DNA of 10,202 nucleotides, from the NCBI GenBank assembly GCA_031401675.1, contig JANNRR010000036.1, positions 1 to 10,202 on the forward strand, read 5' to 3'. This DNA comes from JANNRR01 sp031401675. Its GTDB lineage: Bacteria > Pseudomonadota > Alphaproteobacteria > Rhodobacterales > Rhodobacteraceae. The notes below the pieces were generated by a model. The model did not search any database. It had not been told where the DNA came from and saw only the letters and a list, made by a program, of their open reading frames with translations. This document shows positions 1-6,339 of the stretch, piece by piece; the stretch's first letter is position 1; every line of letters begins with the position of its first letter. The translations under genes were made by a program, and so were the position numbers.

Positions 1-11
1 CATGAATTTTC

Positions 12-152
12 TTCCCTGTTACGCTGAATTAACTTCCCTGTTAATTTTGAGCAGGGATTTGGCCCGTAAGCCGCTGAAATTGCGCGCAGATTCAGGGGGC
101 AAAACCGTCGAAAGAGCCCGAAAAAACCCGAATTGCCTGACAATTCCCTGTA
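12..152. repeat. Cluster of short TTCCCTGTT-type repeats
   Basis: The nonamer TTCCCTGTT occurs at 12-20 and 34-42, a near copy TTCCCTGTA at 144-152, and the inverted form CAGGGA at 52-57, all in a locally AT-richer stretch than the rest of the window. The direct copies together with the inverted copy suggest a structured non-coding repeat or the decayed end of a mobile element. I have a memory of similar CCCTGTT-rich blocks recurring in alphaproteobacterial genomes near insertion sequences, but nothing in this window proves that link. An open frame runs through it but has no RBS or recognisable protein features. Confidence 0.4.
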
Positions 153-458
153 TTCATCGTAAAGCAGGTCAAACCGAACGGTTTATCGAGCCCTCAGAGA
201 CGCGCGGCCGAAAAGCCGGGATCATCGACGGCAACAGCCGTCTCCGTTGTACGATAGCCCCGCTAACCCACGGAAACACGAGAGAAATCCGCGCCGGAAC
301 AGAGAATATAGGCAGAGACAGGGGTGGCTGGCGGAGGGAACGGGACTGCCGTCCAACCTTCTCTGGCGGCGATTGTCCAAAACTTCAGTCCGGATGAACG
401 CTCTTGAGCGTGGCCCCCATGCCGCGCCGCGCCGTGATAGATGGGAAAGCACATCGGC
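153..458. other. Intergenic stretch without a recognisable gene
   Basis: I see no supported gene here. Short open frames exist on both strands but are arginine/proline-rich translations of GC-rich DNA with no recognisable domain. A small inverted repeat (ACGCTC, TT, GAGCGT) at 398-411 lies about 48 bases downstream of the lysR-type gene's stop on the minus strand. It could be a weak terminator hairpin, but it lacks a following T-run and has a very small loop. Confidence 0.5.
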
Positions 459-1412
459 CTATTTCACCGGCGTCTCTGGCTCCGCAGCAGGCAAAGGGTT
501 GGCCTGTTGTGCTACCTGCCTTTCTGGATCGCCCCTTGGTCGCAGCCAATCCCAAAGTGCCTGAACCGGTGGGCGGGTAAAGTTTCGGGTCCAGCAGGAC
601 ATGTATAGCGGTATTGTCTTCGTCAGACCGGCATGGCAGGCCTGCACCAGATGGCCATCACTCAAGGCCCGATCGGCTTCGCGCCCCGTCGCCAGACAAA
701 CTCCAAGGCCAAGTTGTGCCGCTTGCAGCATCTGGCTCGTGTCCGAGAAATTGTAGCCCCGCGAGAACTCGGTCCGGGCAGAGCCAGCGGCCGTGAACCA
801 AGATTGCCAGTCGTTCAGCGTCTCGTCATGCAACAGCGGCGCGGTATCAAGCCTTTCACGGTCCGGCACATCAGGCAGACTTGCCGCAAGCGCCGGCGCA
901 CACAGCGGTATCAGCGCATCCTCGGCCAGCAGCAGCGACTGCGCCCCCGCAGCCGGCCAAGGAAACGGACCGAGAACGATGTCGATCTCGGCCTCCTCGG
1001 GCACGTCCGTCTGGTCCGACGTATGTAACCAAGGGTCGATCCAGGGGTGGGTATCCCGCAACTGTGCCATCAACGGCAAGAACCAGCCCGACGCAAGGGC
1101 CGCAGGCATCATCACAATCACCGATCCCGGCTTGGAATAGGCGTTCAGGCGGCGCACCCCGTGGCGCAGTTCCTCCAGCGCGGTTTGCGCGGTGATCAGG
1201 AAGTCGCGTCCGGCATCGACCAACTCGATCCTCCGCCCTATCCGGCGGAACAGCGGCTGACCCAGATGATCTTCCAGCACACGCACCTGATGGCTTATGG
1301 CCGATTGGGTGATGTTCAACTCCTCGGCCGCTCGGGAAAAGCTTTGCAGCCGGGCGGCGGCCTCAAAACCGATCAGCGTGGAGAGTGGTGGCAGGTTGCG
1401 ATAGGTGCTCAT
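459..1412 (-). CDS. LysR-family transcriptional regulator (GcvA-like)
   Basis: A 317-residue LysR-type regulator, normal length for the family. The N-terminal winged HTH covers about residues 8-67 and has the family signature: FEAAARLQSFSRAAEELNIT, then QSAISHQVRVLEDHLGQPLF and an RxGRR-like wing. The rest is the periplasmic-binding-protein-like effector domain (about 92-295), including a late LGVCLATG segment. The PPLSTLIGFEAAARLQSFS opening resembles the GcvA subgroup. The C-terminal 20 or so residues are proline/glutamate-rich and probably disordered. The start ATG is at 1412. The gene is divergent from the agmatine deiminase operon across 95 bp, the usual arrangement for a LysR regulator controlling its neighbour. 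It is therefore the probable regulator of the agmatine genes, and possibly of itself through the dyad at 1421-1433. The effector is unknown; agmatine, putrescine or N-carbamoylputrescine are guesses from context. Confidence 0.93.
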   Translation of the reverse strand: MSTYRNLPPLSTLIGFEAAARLQSFSRAAEELNITQSAISHQVRVLEDHLGQPLFRRIGRRIELVDAGRDFLITAQTALEELRHGVRRLNAYSKPGSVIVMMPAALASGWFLPLMAQLRDTHPWIDPWLHTSDQTDVPEEAEIDIVLGPFPWPAAGAQSLLLAEDALIPLCAPALAASLPDVPDRERLDTAPLLHDETLNDWQSWFTAAGSARTEFSRGYNFSDTSQMLQAAQLGLGVCLATGREADRALSDGHLVQACHAGLTKTIPLYMSCWTRNFTRPPVQALWDWLRPRGDPERQVAQQANPLPAAEPETPVK

Positions 1413-1420
1413 GAGTGATT

Positions 1421-1433
1421 TCTATTGAATAGA
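1421..1433. promoter_or_regulatory. Candidate LysR operator (T-N11-A dyad)
   Basis: TCTATTGAATAGA is a perfect inverted repeat with 6-bp arms around a central G, and it matches the LysR-type T-N11-A box exactly. A looser outer pair (TTTCT at 1419-1423, AGAAA at 1436-1440) extends the symmetry. It lies between the divergent regulator and the deiminase operon: 8 bases upstream of the regulator start, and about 56 bases upstream of the predicted plus-strand transcription start. That position fits autorepression of the regulator and activation of the operon. Binding by this regulator is inferred from position. Confidence 0.6.
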
Positions 1434-1448
1434 TCAGAAATTGGCGTT

Positions 1449-1476
1449 TTGACCATTGTAATGCTCATCCTATCCT
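1449..1476 (+). promoter_or_regulatory. Candidate sigma-70 promoter of the deiminase operon
   Basis: A -35-like TTGACC (1449-1454) and a -10-like TATCCT (1471-1476) are separated by 16 bases, giving a transcription start near 1483, about 25 bases before the aguA ATG. The -35 is a good match and the -10 only partial, which suits an activator-dependent promoter. It lies just downstream of the T-N11-A dyad. Confidence 0.45.
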
Positions 1477-1484
1477 TGGGTCCA
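1455..1484 (-). promoter_or_regulatory. Candidate promoter of the LysR-type gene
   Basis: On the minus strand, TACAAT (complement of 1455-1460) is a good -10, with TGGACC (complement of 1479-1484) 18 bases upstream as a 4-of-6 match to the -35 consensus. It overlaps the plus-strand promoter almost completely, so the two would compete for polymerase. The dyad at 1421-1433 would then lie in the transcribed leader, which fits autorepression. Confidence 0.35.
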
Positions 1485-1507
1485 TAGTCTTTTGCTCCGA
1501 GGATTCC

Positions 1508-2542
1508 ATGACCAGCCAAGACCCGGCCTTGCGCCCCGCCAGCCCGAAATCCCTTGGATTTCACATGCCCGCCGAATACGCCCCCCACAAGCGAACCTGG
1601 ATGATGTGGCCAACCCGCGCCGAGGTCTGGCCGGACATGGCGGCTACAAAGCGCGACTATGCCCTGGTGGCGCAGGCAATTGCCGAGTTCGAGCCGATGT
1701 GCATGGCCGTGCGCCCCGAGGATGCCGCCGAGGCGAGCAGCCTGCTGGGCGCGAGCATTGAGCTGTTCGAGGTGCCGCTGGATGACAGTTGGGCCCGCGA
1801 TGCTGGGCCGAATTTCGTGGTGGACGGCAAGGGCAACAAGGCCGCAAGCCTGTTCACCTTTTCCGCCTGGGGGCACAAATATGCTCCGTTTGACAAGGAC
1901 GCAGCCTTTGGCGCGGCGGTGGCGGCGCGTGAGGGTCTGCGCGCCTTCAAATCGCCCCTCTTGGCCGAAGGCGGCGGCGTGACGGTCGACGGGCAAGGCA
2001 CCATCATCACCAGCGACACCTGTTTTCTGAACCCCAACCGCAACCCGACCTGGACACGGGAACAGGTCACGCAGGAACTCCTGGAAACCCTTGGCGGGGA
2101 AAAGGTGATCTGGTTGCCCGGCAACGCCGATGAGACGGAAACCGACGGCCATGTCGATGGCATCGCGGTGTTCGTGGCCCCCGGCGTGGTACTGATCGAA
2201 GGGGCCGATGATCCCACCGATCCCTGGCGTCACATCAAGCAGGCCAACATCGACGCGCTGCGCGGCCAGACCGATGCGCAAGGGCGCGAGATCCGCATGG
2301 TGACGATCCCCGAGGCCGAGGAAAGCTGCATCATCGGCGAGAAATTCTGCCGGTCCTACGTCAACTGCTATTTCGTCAACGGCGGGGTCATCATGCCCGA
2401 GTATGGCACCCCGAACGACGCTATCGCCCGCGACATGTTCCAGTCGCTGTTCCCGACCTACCGCATCCGTGGCGTGCACATTCCCAACATCTGCCTTGGC
2501 GGCGGCGGCATCCACTGCATCACCCAACAGGAGCCCGCATGA
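1508..2542 (+). CDS. aguA: Agmatine deiminase (cytoplasmic)
   Basis: Hydrolyses agmatine to N-carbamoylputrescine and ammonia, the first step of the AguA/AguB putrescine route. The 344 residues are slightly short for AguA (commonly about 365). The pentein/PAD_porph-type guanidine-modifying fold is shown by the motifs in order: DDSWARDAGP (D92, D93, R97, D98), AEGGG with E154, ETDGHVDG with the catalytic His at H215, and GGGGIHCITQQ near the end with the nucleophile C337. There is no signal peptide, so it should act in the cytoplasm. The start ATG at 1508 has a GAGG Shine-Dalgarno 5 bases upstream. It is the first gene of a four-gene plus-strand operon, divergent from the LysR regulator. All key residues are intact. 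Paralogous to the exported protein two genes downstream, with WARD, GP and FVVDGKG shared. Confidence 0.93.
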   Translation: MTSQDPALRPASPKSLGFHMPAEYAPHKRTWMMWPTRAEVWPDMAATKRDYALVAQAIAEFEPMCMAVRPEDAAEASSLLGASIELFEVPLDDSWARDAGPNFVVDGKGNKAASLFTFSAWGHKYAPFDKDAAFGAAVAAREGLRAFKSPLLAEGGGVTVDGQGTIITSDTCFLNPNRNPTWTREQVTQELLETLGGEKVIWLPGNADETETDGHVDGIAVFVAPGVVLIEGADDPTDPWRHIKQANIDALRGQTDAQGREIRMVTIPEAEESCIIGEKFCRSYVNCYFVNGGVIMPEYGTPNDAIARDMFQSLFPTYRIRGVHIPNICLGGGGIHCITQQEPA

Positions 2543-2856
2543 CCGCGCTGCCCCCCTATGCCTTCACTGCTCAAGGCAGCATGGGTCTGCATGTCATGGC
2601 CGCGATGGCGCATTTCGGCACCTCGCGGCTGTCAGAGCGCGAGGCCGAGGTGGCGCAGTTGATCCTGCAAGGCCATTCGTCCAAGGTCATCGCGCGGATG
2701 CTGGGCAACAGCCCGGAAACGGTGAAGGTGTTCCGCAAGCGCATCCACACCAAGCTGGGGCTTGCGACTTCGGCGGAACTGTTCTCGCTGTTCCTTGCAG
2801 CGCTCTGTGCAGCCCCGCACGGCTCCACCGACGACCCGTTGATCCACCTGAACTGA
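2539..2856 (+). CDS. Small stand-alone LuxR-type HTH regulator
   Basis: A 105-residue protein that is little more than a LuxR/GerE DNA-binding domain. The HTH runs from about residue 31 (LSEREAEVAQLILQGHSSKV) through IARMLGNSPETVKVFRKRIH and TKLGLATSAELFSLF to about residue 88. The recognition helix is the SPETVKVFRKRIH part. There is no receiver, autoinducer-binding or other sensory domain; the 30 residues in front have no domain I recognise. Its ATG overlaps the aguA stop (ATGA), with AGGAG 6 bases upstream, so it is probably translationally coupled. It may regulate this operon or the convergent transporter operon constitutively, through concentration, or with a partner; its target is unknown. 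DNA-binding function is well supported; the regulatory role is inference. Confidence 0.85.
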   Translation: MTALPPYAFTAQGSMGLHVMAAMAHFGTSRLSEREAEVAQLILQGHSSKVIARMLGNSPETVKVFRKRIHTKLGLATSAELFSLFLAALCAAPHGSTDDPLIHLN

Positions 2857-2867
2857 GGCTCCCGTCC

Positions 2868-3965
2868 ATGATGACCCGCCGTTCCCTCTTCCGTTCTGCT
2901 GCCGCTGCTGGTGGCATGTCCCTTTTGCCTCGCGGGGCCTTTGCGGCTGGTGCTGGATCCTCAGGCTTTTGGTATCCCGAAGAAACCGATCCGCACGAAC
3001 GCACCTTCATGCAGTGGCCGGTGAACCCCGCCGTGCATGATGACCCGGATTTTCTGTTTGATCTGCAAGGCACCATTGCCGATATCGCCAGCACGATTGC
3101 CGAGTTTGAACCCGTCGTGATGCTGGCCGCTGCCAAGTATCACAAGGCGATCAGGAAGCGGGTCGCGGGCAATGTCGAGCTGTGGGACATCCCCTCTGAT
3201 GACCTTTGGGCGCGCGATTCCGGGCCGTCCTTTGTCGTCGATGGCAAGGGCGGGCTGGCGGTGACGCAGTTCAACTTCAACGGCTGGGGGCGCAAGCAGA
3301 CCCATGCCAACGACGGCAAGGTCGCCGCACGGGTGGCTGAACGGCTGGGTCTGACGGTGTTCGATGTGGGTCTTGTCGGCGAAGCGGGCGGCGTGGAAAC
3401 CGACGGCCACGGAACGCTGATCGCGCATGAAAGCAGTTGGGTAAACCAGAACCGCAACAAGGGCAGCAAAGCCGAGGTCGAAGCGATGCTCTTGGACACC
3501 ATGGGGGCGAAGAAAATGATCTGGGCGCCAGGCATCAAGGGCGCGGACATCACAGATTACCACATCGACGCGCTGGCGCGGTTCGTGAAACCGGGGCAGG
3601 TGCTAATCCAGATGGGCGACGGGATTGACCCTGAAGACCCTTGGACGGTCTCGGCTTTCGAGACGCATGACATTCTGGCCAAGGCCAGCGACGCCGAAGG
3701 GCGCAAGCTGGATCTGGTGATCCTGCCAGAACCCTGGGACATCCGAGTTGACAGCCCTGATTTCGTGGCCTCCTACGTCAACTACTATGTCTGCAATGGC
3801 GCGGTGATCGCGGCCGAATTCGGCGACAAGGCGGCGGATGCCGAAGCGGCAGAAATTCTGGCCGGCCTTTACCCCGGCCGCGAAATCGTCATGCTGAACA
3901 CCGATGAGGTTGGCGAAGTGGGGGGCGGCATCCACTGCGCCACCCATGAACAACCAAAGGTGTGA
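2868..3965 (+). CDS. Tat-exported agmatine deiminase family protein
   Basis: A 365-residue protein of the guanidine-modifying (PAD_porph/agmatine deiminase) family. It starts with a twin-arginine signal: MMTRRSLFRS, a hydrophobic Ala/Gly/Leu stretch, then a likely cut after AFA near residue 26, so it should be exported folded to the periplasm. Motifs: DDLWARDSGP (D111, D112, R116, D117), GEAGG with E172, ITDYHIDALARF with H232 and D234, and GGGIHCATHEQP with the nucleophile C357. All catalytic-type residues are present, but GEAGG replaces the usual EGGG and TDYH the usual TDGH of its cytoplasmic neighbour, so the substrate may be agmatine or another guanidino compound or peptidyl-arginine. 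The start at 2868 (or 2871) is chosen because it gives the Tat signal; GAGG lies 9 bases upstream at the luxR-type gene's stop. The frame is open further upstream to 2403, but only as a shadow of the two preceding genes. Confidence 0.88.
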   Translation: MMTRRSLFRSAAAAGGMSLLPRGAFAAGAGSSGFWYPEETDPHERTFMQWPVNPAVHDDPDFLFDLQGTIADIASTIAEFEPVVMLAAAKYHKAIRKRVAGNVELWDIPSDDLWARDSGPSFVVDGKGGLAVTQFNFNGWGRKQTHANDGKVAARVAERLGLTVFDVGLVGEAGGVETDGHGTLIAHESSWVNQNRNKGSKAEVEAMLLDTMGAKKMIWAPGIKGADITDYHIDALARFVKPGQVLIQMGDGIDPEDPWTVSAFETHDILAKASDAEGRKLDLVILPEPWDIRVDSPDFVASYVNYYVCNGAVIAAEFGDKAADAEAAEILAGLYPGREIVMLNTDEVGEVGGGIHCATHEQPKV

Positions 3966-3966
3966 C

Positions 3967-4413
3967 GTGCTGGGCTGGCTGAACCGACATTCCGAGGCGC
4001 TGGAAGGTCTGGGCGGTCTTGCCACCGCCTTTGCAACTGTCACCGCGCTGATCGTCATCCCCTACCAGATCGCGCAATCCGACCGCATCCAGCGCGACCA
4101 GACCGCCCGCGAGATTTACCGCGAGTTCCTGAACCTGACCGTGCAGAAGCCCGACTTGGCCCACGCCAAGTACTGCACCCTGAAAGACCCCAACCAGATC
4201 ACCGCCTATACGGCCTATGTCGAATACCTGCTCTATACCGCCGAGCAGATGATCGACACCTCCCCCGACTGGCGTGCGCCGATGGCCAGCTATTTGGGCG
4301 ATCACATGGAGTATTTGTGCAGCGAGGGCATTTGGGACGCGCAGTCGCCCGATATCAGGGACTTGGTAGCGGAATTGGCGCTGACCTGCGAGGCGCAGCA
4401 CCAGTGCGACTAG
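3967..4413 (+). CDS. Small membrane-anchored protein of unknown function
   Basis: I do not recognise this protein. From a GTG at 3967 it has 148 residues: a short polar start, one hydrophobic segment (about residues 14-35, containing GLATAFATVTALIVIPYQIA), then a mostly helical charged domain with REIYREFLNLT and a Cys-containing C-terminal part (EYLCSEG, LTCEAQHQC). One N-terminal membrane anchor is the likeliest topology; which side the domain faces is uncertain. GTG is preferred because AAAGG lies 6 bases upstream and it begins one base after the exported deiminase's TGA; an in-frame ATG at 3946 (overlapping that gene) is the alternative. It is last in the aguA operon, so it may work with the periplasmic enzyme or with polyamine sensing, but that is context only. 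Confidence 0.75.
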   Translation: MLGWLNRHSEALEGLGGLATAFATVTALIVIPYQIAQSDRIQRDQTAREIYREFLNLTVQKPDLAHAKYCTLKDPNQITAYTAYVEYLLYTAEQMIDTSPDWRAPMASYLGDHMEYLCSEGIWDAQSPDIRDLVAELALTCEAQHQCD

Positions 4414-4432
4414 GGGCGGCTTGCGCCGCCCC
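4413..4432. terminator. Hairpin between convergent operons, likely bidirectional terminator
   Basis: GGGGCGGC (4413-4420) and GCCGCCCC (4425-4432) form a perfect 8-bp stem with loop TTGC. It overlaps the last base of the small membrane protein's stop and lies 7 bases from the aguB stop, between two converging operons. No strong T-run follows on either strand, so intrinsic termination may be weak. Confidence 0.6.
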
Positions 4433-4439
4433 CTTCGCC

Positions 4440-5306
4440 TTATGCCGCGTCGTGACGGCTCAGCAAACCATACGTCTCCGGCCGCCGATCGCGCCAGGTG
4501 CCCCAGCTTTGGCGGTAGGCGCGGGTGGCGTCGAGGTCGATCTGGGCGATGAGGTATGTCTCGTCCACCTTGTTCGCCTCGGTCAGCATCGCGCCGGTGT
4601 GGTCGGCGATGAAGGAGGAGCCATAGAACGTCATCTCCAGGTTCGGACCCTTTTCCAGCCCCACCCGGTTTGAGGCCACCACCGGCACCATGTTGGCCGC
4701 CGCATGGCCTTGCATCGTGCGCTGCCAGTGGCCCGAGCTGTCAATCTCGGGGTAGCCCGGTTCGGTGCCGATTGCGGTCGGGAACAACAGCACCTCGGCC
4801 CCGAGGATCGCCAAAGACCGCGCGGTTTCGGGAAACCACTGGTCCCAGCAGATACCGCAACCGACTTTGGCGAACCGCGTGTCGAACACCTTGAAGCCGG
4901 TGTTGCCGGGGGTGAAGTAGTACTTCTCCTCATAGCCCGTCGCATGTGGGATGTGGGTCTTGCGGTAGTTGCCCATCACCGAGCCGTCAACGTCGATCAT
5001 GGCCAGCGAGTTGAAGAAGGTGTTGCCCGCCGACTCGTAGTAGCTGATCGGCAGTACCACCCCCAGCTTGCGTGCCAGGGCCGAAAAGTGCTGCACGGCG
5101 CGGTCAGCTTCCAGCGGCTTGGCATAGCGCTGAAAGCCGTAGTCCTTTTCGATGCAGAAATAGGGCGTCTGGAACAGTTCCTGCAGCAGGATGATCTGCG
5201 CGCCGTCCTCTGCCGCCGCCGTCACCTGCTCCTCGGCCTTCTGGATGTTCTCATCCAGATCCCAGGAACAGGCCATTTGCGTCGCGGCCAGTGTCACGAT
5301 TGCCAT
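4440..5306 (-). CDS. aguB: N-carbamoylputrescine amidase
   Basis: Hydrolyses N-carbamoylputrescine to putrescine, CO2 and ammonia, completing the agmatine route begun by AguA. The 288 residues match the usual AguB length. It is a nitrilase-superfamily carbon-nitrogen hydrolase with its Glu-Lys-Cys triad visible: E43 in ILLQELFQ, K116 in NYRKTHIPH, and C153 in GICWDQWFPE. The ATQMAC opening, QELFQTPYFC and GYEEKYYFTPG are typical of the AguB subgroup. No signal peptide, so cytoplasmic. The ATG at 5306 is chosen because an AGGAGAG Shine-Dalgarno sits at the potD stop 11 bases upstream; the frame is open further but runs into potD. Last gene of the pot operon, so uptake and this hydrolysis are co-expressed. 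It converges on the aguA operon rather than being co-transcribed with it. Confidence 0.93.
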   Translation of the reverse strand: MAIVTLAATQMACSWDLDENIQKAEEQVTAAAEDGAQIILLQELFQTPYFCIEKDYGFQRYAKPLEADRAVQHFSALARKLGVVLPISYYESAGNTFFNSLAMIDVDGSVMGNYRKTHIPHATGYEEKYYFTPGNTGFKVFDTRFAKVGCGICWDQWFPETARSLAILGAEVLLFPTAIGTEPGYPEIDSSGHWQRTMQGHAAANMVPVVASNRVGLEKGPNLEMTFYGSSFIADHTGAMLTEANKVDETYLIAQIDLDATRAYRQSWGTWRDRRPETYGLLSRHDAA

Positions 5307-5317
5307 TTGAACTCTCC

Positions 5318-6328
5318 TCAGTTCATCAGTTTGGTCCAGACCTTGTCGATCAGGGCCGTAGCCTCGGGCGAGCAGGTCGGGATGAATTCTGGCGCCGGGG
5401 CATCGGCGGGCGGGTTGATTTCGGGGGCTGCGGCCAAAGCGGGCTCTATGAACGCCTCTGACCCCTTGATGCCGTTGGAATAGCGCGCGTAATTGGTGAT
5501 CATCGCGGCGTTTTCCGGGGCCATGACGAAATTGATCCAAGCCTTGGCGTTGTCGATGTTCGGCGCGCCTTTGGCAACTGCCACATTGTCCATCCAGCCG
5601 GTGTAGCCCTCTTTCGGATAGACATAGGTGATGGTCGGCTTTTCGTCGCGTGCCCGCATGGCATAGCCGTTCCAGGTCATCGAAACCACAGCCTCGCCCG
5701 AAACCAACAGTTCCTTGCTTTCAGAGTCATAGGATTTCACCCATTGCTTCTGGGTCTCCAGAAGTTCCAGCACCCGCTTCATCTCATCGGGGTTTTCGCT
5801 GCAACGCGGCACACCCAGATAGAATTGGGCTGCCTCAATCACGCCGTTCATGTCGCGCAGCATGTTGATACGGCCCTTTACCTCCTCGGCCGGATCGAAA
5901 AGCACCGAAAGCGAGGTGATATCGCCCTTTACTATGGCAGTATCGACGGCAAAGGCTGTCGATCCCCAGGCCCATGGCGCGGAGTATTCACGCTTGGGGT
6001 CCCAAGGCACTTCGCGCCATTTGTCATCGACGTTGACAAAGTTCGGCATGGCGAAGACGTCGATCTTTTCGACCATATCCTCGGAAATCAGGATCTGCAT
6101 GGTGGCATCGCCCGGCACGATGACATCGTAGCCAGCACCACCGGCGCGCAGCTTTGCGATCATCGTCTCCATGCTGTCAAAGCTGTCGATATGGACCTTG
6201 ACCCCGAACTCGGCCTCGAACTTGGCGACCAGATCGGGCGGGGTGTATTCGCCCCAGGAGTAGATGAAGAGATCCCCCTCGGCGAGGGCAGGGGCGGCGG
6301 TCAGCAGTAGGATGGCGAGGGCGCGCAT
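5318..6328 (-). CDS. potD: Polyamine-type ABC transporter substrate-binding protein
   Basis: Periplasmic ligand-capture protein of the Pot importer, 336 residues, with a Sec signal peptide (MRALAILLLTAAPALA, cut before EGDL). The fold is recognisable from LFIYSWGEYTPPDLVAKFEA at the mature N-terminus, APWAWGSTAFAVD, MTWNGYAMRARD and YPKEGYTGWMDN. Ligand-pocket aromatics and acid of the PotD family have counterparts: W25, W219, W245 and D247. The segment aligned by eye with PotD Asp168/Glu171 reads RDMNG, keeping D159 but with G162 where Glu is expected, so the ligand may not be spermidine; agmatine, putrescine or N-carbamoylputrescine are candidates. C176 and C319 are the only cysteines and could form a disulphide. 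The ATG at 6328 has AAAGGAAG upstream and follows the potC stop by 11 bases; aguB follows by 11 bases. Confidence 0.9.
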   Translation of the reverse strand: MRALAILLLTAAPALAEGDLFIYSWGEYTPPDLVAKFEAEFGVKVHIDSFDSMETMIAKLRAGGAGYDVIVPGDATMQILISEDMVEKIDVFAMPNFVNVDDKWREVPWDPKREYSAPWAWGSTAFAVDTAIVKGDITSLSVLFDPAEEVKGRINMLRDMNGVIEAAQFYLGVPRCSENPDEMKRVLELLETQKQWVKSYDSESKELLVSGEAVVSMTWNGYAMRARDEKPTITYVYPKEGYTGWMDNVAVAKGAPNIDNAKAWINFVMAPENAAMITNYARYSNGIKGSEAFIEPALAAAPEINPPADAPAPEFIPTCSPEATALIDKVWTKLMN

Positions 6329-6339
6329 GGGTCTTCCTT

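Noticed and set aside
2..397. 131-aa open frame on the plus strand at the left edge
   Set aside because: Runs through the TTCCCTGTT repeats, has no RBS in view, arginine-rich low-complexity translation and no recognisable domain.
1409..2527. 372-aa minus-strand open frame opposite aguA
   Set aside because: It mirrors the codons of aguA, whose catalytic motifs are clear; the minus-strand product is Ala/Gly/His-rich noise typical of a GC-rich shadow.
2403..2867. N-terminal extension of the exported deiminase to 520 aa
   Set aside because: The extension overlaps aguA and the LuxR-type gene out of frame and is low-complexity; the start at 2868 gives a proper Tat signal and a Shine-Dalgarno.
5307..5540. 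Extension of aguB upstream to 366 aa
   Set aside because: The added part reads through the end of potD in another frame; family-typical N-terminus and RBS are at 5306.
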